A stretch of DNA of 64,000 nt from Coleophoma eucalyptorum. Its lineage: Eukaryota; Ascomycota; Leotiomycetes; Helotiales; Dermateaceae. This document shows positions 43,012-58,868 of this stretch, piece after piece. Both the position numbers and the translations under genes were made by a program. The stretch is from positions 124,001 to 188,000 of the forward strand of contig JALRME010000002.1 of the NCBI GenBank assembly GCA_026120035.1, written 5' to 3'. Below the pieces are notes generated by a model. The model was not told the origin of the DNA, searched no databases, and saw only the letters and a list, made by a program, of their open reading frames with translations. Positions within the stretch are counted from its first letter, which is position 1. Every line of letters starts with the position of its first letter.

Positions 43012-44793
43012 TCAATCTTCGATGACAGATGCCTCAGCACCATACTCTTCAACTTGCGTGGGAGAAATCCATCCTTGCTCTACAGCATATTCCAGAACTT
43101 CACCCGCACTTGTAAACCGTTCAGTGTTGCGCCATCCAGGAGTAAGTCGCTTTCTCAGCTCTTTCGTCTCCGCTTCGAAAGTCTTTTGCTCCAAACTCAG
43201 GCTTGGCTTTGAGCGTTTTCTTGGCTCGGGCTTTGGCATGTATCCCTGTAACAGGAACTCGAAAATATAACCGATCCACAGAGCATTTGAGTATGGAATA
43301 TGCTCTTGCCACGTATGGCCTTTTGCTCTTGATTTTGATGCTTCAGTGTGCCAGCTTGCCTTCATAAATTGGAACGTACCAAAGAACAAATGCGTACGCA
43401 TACTAAAGAATAGAATTAGCTCGAGCACAGCTAGAATATATTGCAGTCCCATATTACCGTCTATAAGTATCGAATTGGAGGTTTGCCATAACATCCTCGG
43501 GATGCGCTTCGGACTGGAACACAGCTAGATCATGCTCCAAATCCAGAAAAATATCATCTCCACTTTCAAGTGTGGCCCGCGAAAGTCCATAATCCAAAAT
43601 TGTGACTTGAACACCTGATCTTCCAAGTTTTAGCGTACCCTCATCGTCTTTGGCAAACTTATGGATCGCCTTGTCCAGGTTTATGCATATGTTGTTCTGG
43701 TGTAAATCGCGATGCTATCATTCATCAGTTTGGGCATACTGAGGTTTTTGCAACTGAGTAAACATACTTCGAATTTGAAAAGCTCTTCAGCACGAGCAAG
43801 GGCAATAACCACGCCCAAAAGAATATCCCATACCCATTCCACATGCTCAAGGCCTTTCTTAGCACATTTGTGATGCTCTAATGATTTTTCGAGGTCATCA
43901 AGAACCACGCCTGCATCTCCAAGTTCGAGGAACAAGAAGACAGCATCTTCCGAGTAAGAGTCGGGACTAGGGAAATAGGCGGTGTAGTCTCGATCTTCCT
44001 CCTCATACCCTTCTTCTTCATAATATACTCTTTGCTTCTCGAGCTGTTTGACTCTAAAGTCGTCATAAGCTGTCTGAATTGTCTGAGGTGGCTTACCCAT
44101 CACAATGTGGGCATCCTTAAATTTGAGAAATCCGGGGACATCTGCTAGTGCATTCATGATTCGAAATTCAGACACAACATCGTCCATACTGGCTGGCTCT
44201 GCCGTTTGAGGGGTCCAATCCTCGCTGCCCTCATGGCCATCTTCCTCTGCCTGCTCGTCATAGTCTTGTTGATCATTGGATGGTTGCTCAATTTTCAGCT
44301 CGATGAACTTTAAAATAGAAGTCCCTTCATCTGTACTTACTCGAAAGACTTGGGCAAAGGAAGCCTCGGCAAGCTTTTCCAGTGACGTGATACCGTTAAG
44401 TGCTTCGTTCCATTTCATGATAGTCATAGGTTCACCTCGGTCCTGTGCATATACATCGCGGAGAGGCTTCGTTGCTTCCAGTACATTTTCTGGAGTAGTG
44501 TCGAGAACCGTTCTCTCAAATATATGTGCAAGGTCTGAGACATCATGCCCTGTGGCCGGTGTCAGGGCGGTCCTTTCCAACGCTTCAGCAAGATCTGAAA
44601 TGTCCAGTGAAGAGGCTTCAGCCTCGCTTGATTCAAGATTCAGATTTGTAACAGCAGCAGTGATCTCCTTTAATGGACTTCTGGATCGCGTAATAACATT
44701 TCTTTCGGGTGTTGCAACGACGAAATTGGACACTTTCGTCACCTTGGAAACTTTCTTGCCGTAGACTTTTGGACGGCGTTTTTGTTGGTCCAT
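43012..44793 (-). CDS. Haspin-like protein kinase
   Basis: This is a haspin-family kinase, which phosphorylates histone H3 Thr3 and helps protect centromeric cohesion in mitosis. Exons 44793-43768, 43714-43458 and 43402-43012 give 557 residues. The start ATG at 44793 (GAGAATGG) is used rather than the upstream non-ATG codon. The basic N-terminus has a Ser/Thr-rich region. The kinase domain begins near residue 150 with a degenerate glycine loop (EASFAQVFRV) and Lys in ILKFIELK. The catalytic loop HRDLHQNNI starts at residue 343, exactly at a splice junction. The metal-binding motif reads ILDYGLSRA (383-385 DYG), where animal haspins have DYT. QFDTYRRMRTHLF across the last splice is typical of haspin's C-lobe. 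The family match is firm; activity is inferred. Confidence 0.9.
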
Positions 44794-45321
44794 TCTCAAA
44801 TACTAGGTGTGTTTTGGTGTTTTCAGCTTCCCACAAACGTATCTTGACACGGATATGCTTGAATAATGTCTCCAACTTCTATAGAACTATCCTACATTAT
44901 ATATTAGTTAACTCTCGGTATTATCAGATATCGACTTACTTTGCATATGAATATGTGGTCACGTGCCTCTCAGGTTGTGTGTCAACCCCGGTATTTGAGG
45001 TTCCACGAGGCGGTGTTAAAGAGGAGGTACGTTATGCGTGCTGACTAGTGATATCGTATGACATTGAAAGTAGATGCGCTATGCTGAGGATTATCATGAA
45101 TAAAGGCTTGCAAATCTTCGTGAAAGGAAAACAGCACATCGTAAACAAACAGACGAGCAATTGCCGCTTTTAGATTATTGCGACTGCCACTTTAAGCGCT
45201 CTAGGCTTACCTTAGGAGTTCGTGGAAAGTGGAGGAAGCACTAGTGAAGCTCCACTAATCTCGAGCTTCCCAAACTGATTGCGACCACGACTTAACCTTC
45301 TACAAGCAACGACACCTCACG
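44794..45321. promoter_or_regulatory. Divergent promoter, haspin / CCDC47 homologue
   Basis: These are 528 bases between two divergent starts. A CACGTG palindrome lies at 44959-44964 (GTCACGTGCC). The last 60 bases are rich in C and A. I see no gene. Confidence 0.45.
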
Positions 45322-46773
45322 ATGGCGGCTTTACTCAATGGTCTCTTTGGAGGCTCCAAGCCATCAGCCTCTCCAATTCCAGCTGGCGATTCTGGTAGGC
45401 TGCCCTGGGATTGACGGTAGACTGTCACTAACAGTTGTAGACTTTGCGGACTTCGCTGGTGCTCCTGATCCAGAGCCAGTGTCCAACTCTGCGATTCCAA
45501 GTGCTGCCACTTATACCGGCCTTACCGCAATCCCAACGGGCGAAGCTGCTCCCTATACGAAATGGTATAACATCCATGAGCGCCATTCTCTAGCTGAGTT
45601 CAAGCAAGAGGGTGTCATTCTCGGCTTGATCTTCATCATTGTCTTGGTGCACATGTATGGTACGTCTACCAACAGAAACAAGGCTAAGAAGTGGATTTCT
45701 GCGTATGCGCCATCTCTTCGAAAGGAATTTGCTCTTGTTGGTTTTGGTGGCCGCAGAGCTCCTACTGTCAGTGAGGTAGAGAGCGATGGGTTGGCAAAGT
45801 CTCTTGCTAGTGATAGCTTGAGCTTGCCCGAGGAATTGCTCAAAGAGAAATCCCCACAAGAGTTTGGAGCCTACGCGACTGGCCGTCAAAATGTCGCCTT
45901 TGTTGATATTACCTTGACTATGCTCAAGAGATACAACCCCCTGTCCTTGATTGCCGAATTTGGGTTGAGCTTGTTCTTCGACAGCATGCCAGCCCCATCT
46001 GAGCGCGTGGAAGTTATTCTGTACCCATTTGATGGCAGAGAAGCTCTCATTGTTCCCGGCCAAGCTCCTGGCGCACAGGAGCTCCGCAAGGACAAGAGCA
46101 GCTATGACGGATTCGTATGGGCAGTCGTTAATAAAGATAACATGAAGTCGCTCCGTAATGATCGATACGATGTCTCTCTTACTGGCACTAAGGACCACAC
46201 CAAGCTACCAAATTGGGTTACTGTCATGAGCGAGAGCGCTGAGGTCACTGATTTCCTGCTCACTCCTGAGTTGATTAAAGTTGTCGAGGAAGCCGGTGAC
46301 ATTCTTGAATATATGGTTATTACCGACCAACCAATCGACAAGCCTACCAAGTATGTTTACAATTGCAGAGTCATTTATACGGCCTAACTAACATTGTTTT
46401 CAGACTTGATGAAACTGTTCCAAAGAAGCGCATGTACCTTTCCTTGAAATTCCCTTCCTCAGGATATGAAAAGGCCATTCCTTTGTTCGAGTATTTCCTC
46501 CGCATCCCAGATCAGCTTGTTCAGGGCGCGCACTTCCGACCAGAGGTTATGCGTAAGGTTAAACAGACTCGTGAGGATCAGATCAAGCGACTTCAAAAGG
46601 CCGACGAGGACGAGAAGGCCGAGGAGCGGGCCTTTGAGCGCGAGAAAGCCAAGAAGTTGAAGCGAGAGTTGGAATTGAAGGGACTCGATGCAAAAGCTCA
46701 GAAGAAATACTTGGAGAAGGAGAAGGAAAAGGAGATGAGAAAGGCAGCCAAGAGACAGACCCAAAAGGCTTGA
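45322..46773 (+). CDS. CCDC47 homologue (DUF1682), ER membrane
   Basis: This is the fungal relative of CCDC47, which in animals is a PAT-complex and multipass-translocon subunit in the ER membrane. Exons 45322-45394, 45441-46350 and 46404-46773 give 450 residues. A second acceptor six bases earlier (45434) also keeps the frame and would add two residues. The N-terminus is followed by a membrane helix (GVILGLIFIIVLVHMYG, about 82-98). A large cytosolic DUF1682 domain contains NKAKKWISAYAPSLRKEFAL, GRQNVAFVDITLTMLKRYNP and PDQLVQGAHFRPEVMRKVKQ. The C-terminus is a long Lys/Glu coiled coil (EDEKAEERAFEREKAKKLKR) ending QTQKA. No signal peptide is clear, so the first helix would act as anchor. 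Confidence 0.92.
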
Positions 46774-47224
46774 TTGTTCCATATGGAGGGCGGTGATTGT
46801 CATTCAGGCGATGCATTGTTGGAATATAAAATTTGGTGGTCAACTGAGATTTGGCTGAAGCTCAAACATTGGCCTTGGAAAGGTGTTTGTAACGTAATAC
46901 GCGGTGGTGTAGGAAGTGTAGTATCAAATGTACAAAACCTTGATATATACTACCATCTTAACCATACTTTGGTTTAAGATAGTTTTCTATACCATGTTCC
47001 CTGATCAGAAATCATGGTGAGTTATCGAAGGGGTACGATCGGCGATTGGAACATTTCTAAAGACGCTTCTGTTTGATCTCGGCCCTATTATTGTTCCATC
47101 CCAGATCACATGACTTACATCCGAGGTTTAGCCGGGCGCTGAAAATAATTCTTGGGGACGAAACTTCTCCATAGAGGAGCACTCGATAGAACGATACCAA
47201 CCTAAATACGACACACTTTCAACC
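46774..47224. other. Intergenic
   Basis: These 451 bases lie between two plus-strand genes: the CCDC47 3' UTR and the DBP9 promoter. A TCACATGAC motif lies near 47106. Nothing else is distinctive. Confidence 0.4.
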
Positions 47225-49144
47225 ATGAAGCGCAAACTCAACGCAGACGATGTGCCGGCTCCAGCAGCAGAAGTAGTAGAGAAGAAGGAAGAGATTACTT
47301 TTGCAAGTCTTGGCCTGGATTCACGCCTATTACAAGGAATTGCGAAGCAGAACTTTCATACGCCAACGCTTGTTCAAAGCAAAGCCATTCCGTTGGCATT
47401 GGAAGGACGAGATGTATTGGCAAGAGCAAAGACAGGATCCGGAAAGACTGCTGCATATTTACTTCCAATCATCAATTCCGTGTTGAAGAGAAAACAAGTT
47501 AGTACAGTCTTCCATCTGAAGATTATTTTATACTCACTATTTCAAGACTTCCTCGACACCATGCACCTCTGCCCTTATCCTTGTACCTACCCGAGAGCTC
47601 GCTGAGCAGGTAACCAAAGCAGTTGAGTCTTTCGCTGCTTTCTGCGCGAAAGATGTGCGAGCCATCAACCTCACCCAACGAGTTTCCGATGCTGTTCAAC
47701 GATCCCTTCTTGCCGACTCCCCAGATATTGTAATCGCGACACCAGCTCGAGCCTCCTTAAACATCAATACTTCTGCGCTTTCCCTCGAACACTTGGCACA
47801 TTTAGTTATCGATGAAGCAGATCTTGTTCTATCCTATGGATATGACGAGGATTTGCAAAATGTAGCCAAGGTCATGCCAAAGGGTGTGCAGACTGTCTTG
47901 ATGAGTGCAACTTTGACGAGCGAGGTTGAGACACTGAAAGGACTATTTTGTCGCAATCCAGCCGTGCTGAAATTGGAAGAAACAGAAGATGATGGTGAGG
48001 GTGTCAGCCAATACGTTGTCAAGTATGTTGTATATCACCTCTTCCTTTGCTGATATACTAATTGGAACCCAGATGTGCAGAAGACGAGAAGTTCTTGTTG
48101 GCCTATGTCATTTTCAAACTCAAACTAATCAAAGGCAAATGCATCATTTTCGTCGGGGACATCGACAGGTGTTACAGACTTAAGCTGTTTCTGGAACAAT
48201 TTGGTACACGAAGCTGTATTTTGAATTCAGAACTTCCCGTCAACTCGAGGATTCATGTAGTCGAGGAATTTAACAAGAACGTGTACGACATCATCATCGC
48301 CTCGGATGAGCACGAGGTTCTTGGAGACGAGGATGAATCAAAGCCAGAGTCTGATGAGGTCGAGGAAGCTGTAGATGTGGAAAATGAAGATGATGAGGCG
48401 AAGCCTGAGCCCTCGAAGAAAAAGAGGAAGACAGCCAAGAAAGATAAGGAATATGGAGTGTCACGAGGTATTGACTTCAAGAACGTGGCATGTGTGCTTA
48501 ACTTCGACCTTCCCACATCATCAAAATCATATACCCACCGAATCGGCCGAACAGCACGAGCCGGACAGACAGGAATGGCTATTTCTTTCGTCGTTCCCAC
48601 TGAACTCTATCGCAAGCACAAGCCAACCAGTATCGACTCAGCAAAGGACGATGAGAAGGTCTTGGCAAGGATTGTGAGACATCAAGCAAAAACAGGGAAA
48701 GAGGTCAACCCATACAATTTCGATATGAAGCAAGTAGATGCTTTCCGTTATCGAATGGGCGATGCTCTCCGAGCAGTGACAAGAATAGCAGTCCGTGAGG
48801 CCCGAACAAGAGAACTTCGGCAAGAACTTATGAAGAGTGAGAAATTGAAGCGCCATTTCGAGGAAAATCCTGGAGACCTGCATCATCTTCGACACGATGG
48901 TGAGCTCAGACCTGCAAGAGTACAGTCACATCTGAAGCACGTTCCCGAATATCTGTTACCCAGAGAGGGGAAAACGGGCATTACAGGCGGCAATGTAGGC
49001 TTCGTGGGGATTAAGAAGACTACCGAGAACCGGATTCGAAAGGCAAGGATGGCAAATAAGGCAAAGGGAAGAGGGAAAAAACTTGGTGGAGGGCGTAAGC
49101 TAGACCCGCTGAAGACTTTTAACGCGAAGGGAAGAGGGAAATAG
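47225..49144 (+). CDS. dbp9: DEAD-box RNA helicase Dbp9
   Basis: This is an ATP-dependent RNA helicase for 60S ribosomal subunit biogenesis in the nucleolus. Exons 47225-47497, 47547-48022 and 48073-49144 join in phase to 606 residues, as expected for Dbp9. It contains the Q motif ([20 protein letters not shown]), Walker A AKTGSGKT (68-75), PTRELAEQ at about 105, DEAD (180-183) and SAT (LMSATL). The C-terminal [13 protein letters not shown] is at about 405. An acidic insert ([18 protein letters not shown]) followed by KKKRKTAKK sits between the helicase lobes, as in other Dbp9 proteins. The C-terminus is basic ([18 protein letters not shown]), as expected for rRNA contact. All motifs needed for activity are present. 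Confidence 0.96.
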
Positions 49145-50337
49145 ATAATTAGAACTTAAATGAAGGAATTTGCCAAAGCCTTGGCTTTAAATTTTATAGC
49201 TATGGTTTTGTACGACATGATACCTCAAAGTAACCGTTGTAACCGACCTATTCACCGGATGTTTGTTGTCGGTTGCACTGCAAAGTTGTAGCTGACTGCC
49301 ATAAGATCGAGCAATATCATATAGCTTTCCACAGTCTTCTTCCTTGTAGGTGCAGCTTATCTGCATCATGCTAGAGTTCTTGTCTGAGTCCTACATTGGA
49401 AGGCTATATAACTTGTCCAGAGCGAACGAGGTCTAAAATATACCAAGTTTTTTAGTTAGATTTATCCTCTCAAAGAGGAGTCCTTCACTTAGCTTTTAAA
49501 AGGAAACACATCTTTCTCCGTCTATTACTCTTGCCATTTGGTATCTTCTTTAAATCTCCCTCCTTTTTAAGAGGTGGTGTACCGGTCAGCCTCTTCAAAC
49601 CAACCTCTTTATTACCAAGCAAATTTTTGTCCAAAGATCTATTATCTATAAAAAAAGATTGTAGTATTGCTTTTCTCAGGAGAGTCAATAGTAAAGCAGC
49701 TCCTTCAAGTGGTCTGAACGAGTCAACGCCCTAAGCGGTTTGGTAGTTCAGTGCACAATAAAGGTATTTAAAATTGAAGTCAAGCGATAAGAATAAAACA
49801 AGTAAAACCTTAACGATTCTAATTCTTCCTACAGGTTAAGATTCATATTTAAGATTATATGAAAGTGGCCTAGACAATTAAGATAAGACTCTTCGTCAGA
49901 ATATATGTTCGCCCATTCAAGTCTGTCCTCGTACTAGTCAAATACTTCGACCTTTACGGCAACTATCTCTTCAATCCTCAACCATAAAAGTTCTCCTTTG
50001 ACTCGATACCTTGGCTGTGGGTCGGGTCTTGTGGCCCATTGACCTGCGTTCTATTTTACCCTTACAATGCTATCATCAGCCTGTGGCAGAACCTCCCCAC
50101 CATTGCATTCGCATCTAGCTTCTACCCAGAGTCATCCATTTAAAAGAATATCCAAAGACTGACCATTTCCTAGCTACGCCATAGGTATGTCTAGCATGCC
50201 ATCCGCCATCCTACAAAGCCTCGATTCATACACCGATATTGATTTTAAGAGCAGCAACTCGTAGAAACAGCATGAGATTGGTCTCTACACGGTACCTTTT
50301 GCCTTAAAGGGCAGCTCTTACCCTATACTTCAAAGCA
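49145..50337. other. 1.2 kb AT-rich intergenic region
   Basis: Two plus-strand genes flank it. The part at 49485-49740 has overlapping frames on both strands (plus FKSPSFLRGGVPVSLFKPTS; minus RKAILQSFFIDNRSLDKNLL). It looks slightly different in composition from its neighbours and could be a decayed element fragment, but no terminal repeat or enzyme motif is visible. The last 400 bases are AC/T-rich and lead to the next start. Confidence 0.35.
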
Positions 50338-53300
50338 ATGAGATCGAATACATTTCTCGATATGCAGGAGTCACAATATCAAATACGACACTCAACGCAA
50401 GGGAGTATCTTCAAAAAGCGCACAATAAGTTCTCCCCAGAATGATTATCCAGATAAGCGGGTGCAGTACCAAGGACATCACTACGATATCCCAGTCCAAG
50501 AGCCAGCCTTTGTCGATTCACCTTCAGGAAATGTCCAACATGCACCGAGGGCCCCAGTGGTAATACCCAGAACTGTAGATGTAGGAGCCACGTTGCTGAA
50601 AACGGACACTTACAATAGTCGATATGCTACTACTCCAGCGTCTACTCGAAGAATTATGCTTCGCAGGACTCATTATCATCGTTCATCAATGAAACAGGTA
50701 GCACAGCCACAACCACAAGAGCCAGTTATTTACGATCTCACTACCCCCTCTCCCCGGCCACGAAAACGAGAAATGGCCTATACACAAGTATGTGAACAAC
50801 AGGCAAGTCAACAGCCCCACAATTCTCCACAACAGCATGTGCCCAGCGACAAGCGGGCGACAACTCAAACACTTCATAACTACCCCTCAAGGCAATATGG
50901 GAGCCACTTAATTCATATCCCTGCTCCAGGGCACAGTGGCCATGGTCATGAGCTTGAAGAACGTCGATTAGCAAATCTTGGTCCTGCTATCTGGTCCAAC
51001 GATGCTGGCACTGGCCACGTAAATACAAAAAGTTTTCAGGACCGGCCCTCTGAATACCAGGCATTTAACATGAGGCAAAACTGTAAGAATCACTCCCATG
51101 AAGCTTCTAATAAGCTGCTTGGCCCAGAATACTCCCATACACAGTCTGTTGGACAAACTCAGGTCTCAGCAGGAAGGAATCTGGCTACTATGAATCATCA
51201 CTTCTCCGCTGATTATCCATCCACTTTGACGAGTTATAAGCAGGAGGATCATGACGGGGAGAGTCCAACACTTGAAGAAATGATAAGGATGAATAAACGA
51301 AGTCGCAGAACCAACCATCAAATTGCGCCCAATCCATCTTTTATAGGCCAAGGTGTAGAACATTACGGTAGAAATACAACCTCCAACAATCAGGAGAACA
51401 ACGGGAACCATCCTTCCAATCAGAAGAACCCTGCAGTCATAAGTTGGCTAGGAAAAACAGTTATTGACCTCATTTCTTCACCACCGCCACCACCAAAAGC
51501 ACACACTATATCTGTATCAATGAAAGATCGTATTCTCACCACTCGAAATTCAACATTAAATGAAAAAAAACGAGCCAAAAGGAGCAGAATTACCTCGAAA
51601 GACATGACGACGCTTGCAGAATATCGTCGTCAACGACTTGCAGCAGGAACGATTATGCAGCGGGAGCGGGTTAGTGGAGAACAAGCCAGGGACATTGAGC
51701 TCTTTGGCGAAGCTATTGGAGAGTCGGAAGCGCAGAGAAGGAAGAGGTTAGATAATGCACGCATGGGAATGCAAAAGAAGCAAGTTCGAGAAGAGAATAT
51801 TCTTAGAATTGAGGAGCTTAGGCGACTAAAACTTCTAGAAGAGAGGCGGTTGACCAGTGAGGCTCAAGAAGCCATTCGAAGGGATAAAGAGGTAGCAGAC
51901 GAAGATAAGAGACGCAAGAGATGGACCAGAAACCAGAAGACTGCTGCAGTGGAAGCTGCCAGGACGGAAATGTTGCGACAGAAAGCTGCTGATGCCATTG
52001 CGGCGAAAAGGATACAGGAAGCCGTTGCCGCTGCTGACAGAGAAGCCAAGACAAAAGATGCTTCAGTAGCGGAGGCTGGGCGGGAAGAGTTGGTGAGGTT
52101 CATTGCGAAACTCAAAGCTTCAAAGGAACAAGCTGCGTCCTTGCCATCTTTGCATGCTAGGAGAAGCCCCGACATTGCAAATATATATTCAGGCGGCACA
52201 GGAGAGGCAAATGTCACCACAGAAGATCCTTCATTCATTCAAAGTAAGAAACAGTCTACAGGGAATATTATTCTCAATACCTCAGAGACTCGTGTTCCAG
52301 CGACCATAACTGAGCTATTCGCTCGTGCTACAGCAAGCAGGATTCAATCGAACGACGACGATCGAGAAGAACAGCGTCAGTTGAAGCTTCGGCAGAATCT
52401 TGAGCAGGTGAAAAAGAATGAAAAATCTCTGGCTAGATCTAAACATGCTACCAATGCCGAGGTGGAGGTATTTGCCAGGGGAGAAACCGCGCTGAAAAGT
52501 GCCCTTGCAACACTCAAGAAACAAAGAGAGTCTAGCAAAACAGGCGCGAAAGAGTCTTTTCTACGACCGAAGAGCAGAGAAGGAAGGACCAGGCCTCAAG
52601 GGCGTTCCATATATGGAAGGGGAAAATCTAGTAAGAGATGGGCTTCATCTCGAGTCGATGGCCGAGAAAGACATGAATGGCAGTCAACTTCTCGGCGAAA
52701 TAGGCAAAGTTCCCGATCCAATTCACATAGCAGCAGTTCTGCGTCACGCTCCTGCTCTCGATCGAGAGAAAGATTTCATCAAAATTATAACAAGCAATCA
52801 AGTAGAACCTCTGTATCATCGCTCACAGATCCAGTGAAAGGACAAAATGAAATATCCGGTCATATAATATCAGCTAATGAAAACACCTCAAGGTCTATGG
52901 GATCAATTTTGAACAGAGATGCTTCACAATCAGTACTTTACCCTCCAAAAATTGTATCTCAAGTACAATTCCTTACCGATTTTCAGCGAGCAGAAGTAGA
53001 AGCTGAAATTAAATCAAGAGCCGCGGAAATAAAGAAGCAAAAGAATGAAGAGCGAGCCAAAACAACCGCAGAAAGACAAATGAAGAGAAATGAGGCTAGT
53101 CGCAGAAAACGTACGAAAGAAGCGCGGTTGAAGTTTGAAATTGAAGTTAGGGGTCATGCTTCAAAAGAGAAAAGGAATCTTACGGAAGAAGAGATCGAAC
53201 AAAAAGTAGATGCTTTGATGCAAGCTCGGGAGGTGAGTAAATTTGGTTATAGCGTGGGCTTGGATATACTGATCTATGATAGATGAGGCAACAGATGAGG

Positions 53301-54485
53301 AATACCACAGCTGCTAAACCTCGAACTGAGAGACCTTCTATGGCGAAACCAAAGAACTATTCTCAAGCTACCACAACAGGTATTACGTCTGGCCTGCAAA
53401 GCCAATCTGAACCCAGCATGAATAAGACAATATCACAGGCAACCATTCACAAAGAACCCATGATGGATGAGGACCCAGCGTCGCAAACTCGGAAAGAGCT
53501 TGAAGATTTAACGACAGAAAGCCTTAGAGCTCTTCGCAGACTGCGTCCTGCCTCTCAGCCTCAGAAGATGGCAGCTTTGAGTGACTCGGGAGATTCAGAC
53601 GACGAATCGACCAACGAAGAGCCTATCAAAGTAACTGCCTGTGAAACTGCAGAAGTTGACAATACTCAAGAGGTCATCGAAGGCCCTGTAGACCCGGATG
53701 TTACTCCACATACAGGTGATCCTAGCATCAGTGCAATTGTAGTCCCAGCTGGTGACCCGTTATCAAGTAGCGTCAAAATATACAAAGTTGTCAAGATCAT
53801 GAATATATCAGATGAAGACTCGACGGAAGCAGTCATCAAGACAGTTTTCGAGCGCGCAGAAGCTAATGCTTTGGCTATCTTTGAGTTCCAAAACCTTCGG
53901 GAGGTAACCAAAGAGACCTCTACTCTCACGGAAACCCTAGATGGCCAATATTTCCACGGCATCATTGATAATGGACAGGATGGATCCATTATAATCACAG
54001 TGAAACCAGATTTTGTTCCGCAGGACGAGCTTCATAACTTCGATACGAGTATGTTGAAGCCATTGTTTCCAGCAAAGCCATATCTGGTTTTTCAATCCAT
54101 CTCCAGACAATTCGTGACCACAGAGCATCGCGAGATGCCCAACCCAGAGAACACTGACGAGATAGCTACGATTGAAGTTCAGTGTGAGAAGGTAACTCAA
54201 GAGACGACTGCAAAATGGCTCTTGACCGACCGCGAGATTGCGAACAAGAAAGCTTACGATCTTGCACTTGAGCTGCTGAGACCACAACGAGCAAGAATCG
54301 ACGACCCTAATGTCTTCCAATACCAGTCTGATATTGCGCAGCCAATCAGAGATCGGTTCAATAATCTGGGGGATAGTTTGATGGACATTGATATAGAACT
54401 TGATGATAGTCACTTCTCATGGCTGGATTTCGTTGGTCTGCATGTTTGGGTTGAGGAGTTCCCAATGTATGGGCCTATCAATTAG
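50338..54485 (+). CDS. Large uncharacterised protein with coiled coils
   Basis: Exons 50338-53232 and 53283-54485 join in phase 0 over a 50-base intron (GTGAGT..GATAG) and give 1365 residues. Residues 1-450 are Gln/Pro/His-rich and disordered. About 470-640 is a highly charged helical region (ESEAQRRKRLDNARMGMQKK, then LRRLKLLEERRLTSEAQEAI). After a Ser/Arg-rich stretch (SNSHSSSSASRSCSRSRERF) a second coiled coil precedes the splice (EVEAEIKSRAAEIKKQKNEE). The last ~200 residues look globular: KIYKVVKIMNISDEDSTEAV, PYLVFQSISRQFVTTEHREM and HFSWLDFVGLHVWVEEFPMY. I recognise no family. The mixed helical and RS-like features suggest a nuclear or RNA-linked protein, but that is only inference. 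No signal peptide or membrane helix is seen. Extra upstream exons are possible. Confidence 0.78.
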
Positions 54486-55101
54486 CATATCCTTAGCCAG
54501 GACCACATATCATTCAATACGAGTGCTGCCTGTGGTAGATATATTTTCACAGTAAACATTAACTGCATTGACAGCAAAATGGGAAGATAAGGACTATCCT
54601 ATAGCATCACTGGTGGACAGCACAGATTGGAGTAGAGCACTGGACAGGAGCTTAACTAGAACATTTAGCCATACTAATCGAAGACTTTGCTCAATTTGTT
54701 CGTCAATTCACTGATGAGGCACGAACAGGCACTTGGAATGACTTGTTGGTTTAAGTAATCATCCAAAGTGGTTTAGGGTTCAAGAAGAAATAGAACATCT
54801 AAAAATGGTTTTATGCTTGACGAGTGATGTTGGAAGCAAGTTGCGTGCTGAATAAAGAATTCTGCTCGCTTAATTTCCATTCCAACGCTCGCCTCACTGT
54901 AGTTGCACAACAAAAGAAAAGGCAAGCAAAGACTGTCGATAATTTACAATTGGTCATGATCAATAATGTAGCATAAGGCCAGACAAGATGTGATAATCAC
55001 ATGGAAGGAGTTACAGCAAGAATAGAGAAGAAAATTCCATCACGCTTCCTGCAACCTCGTATCGCCGGCCTACCCAAATTTTCAGCACAAAAGCAAACAT
55101 C
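54486..55101. other. Convergent intergenic region
   Basis: This is the shared 3' flank of the uncharacterised gene and SMC3. It is AT-rich, without a recognisable gene or repeat. Confidence 0.45.

Positions 55102-58868
<3,767 letters not shown>

Noticed and set aside
52736..52810. SR splicing factor
   Set aside because: The Ser/Arg stretch in the 1365-residue protein is short and no RNA-recognition motif is present.
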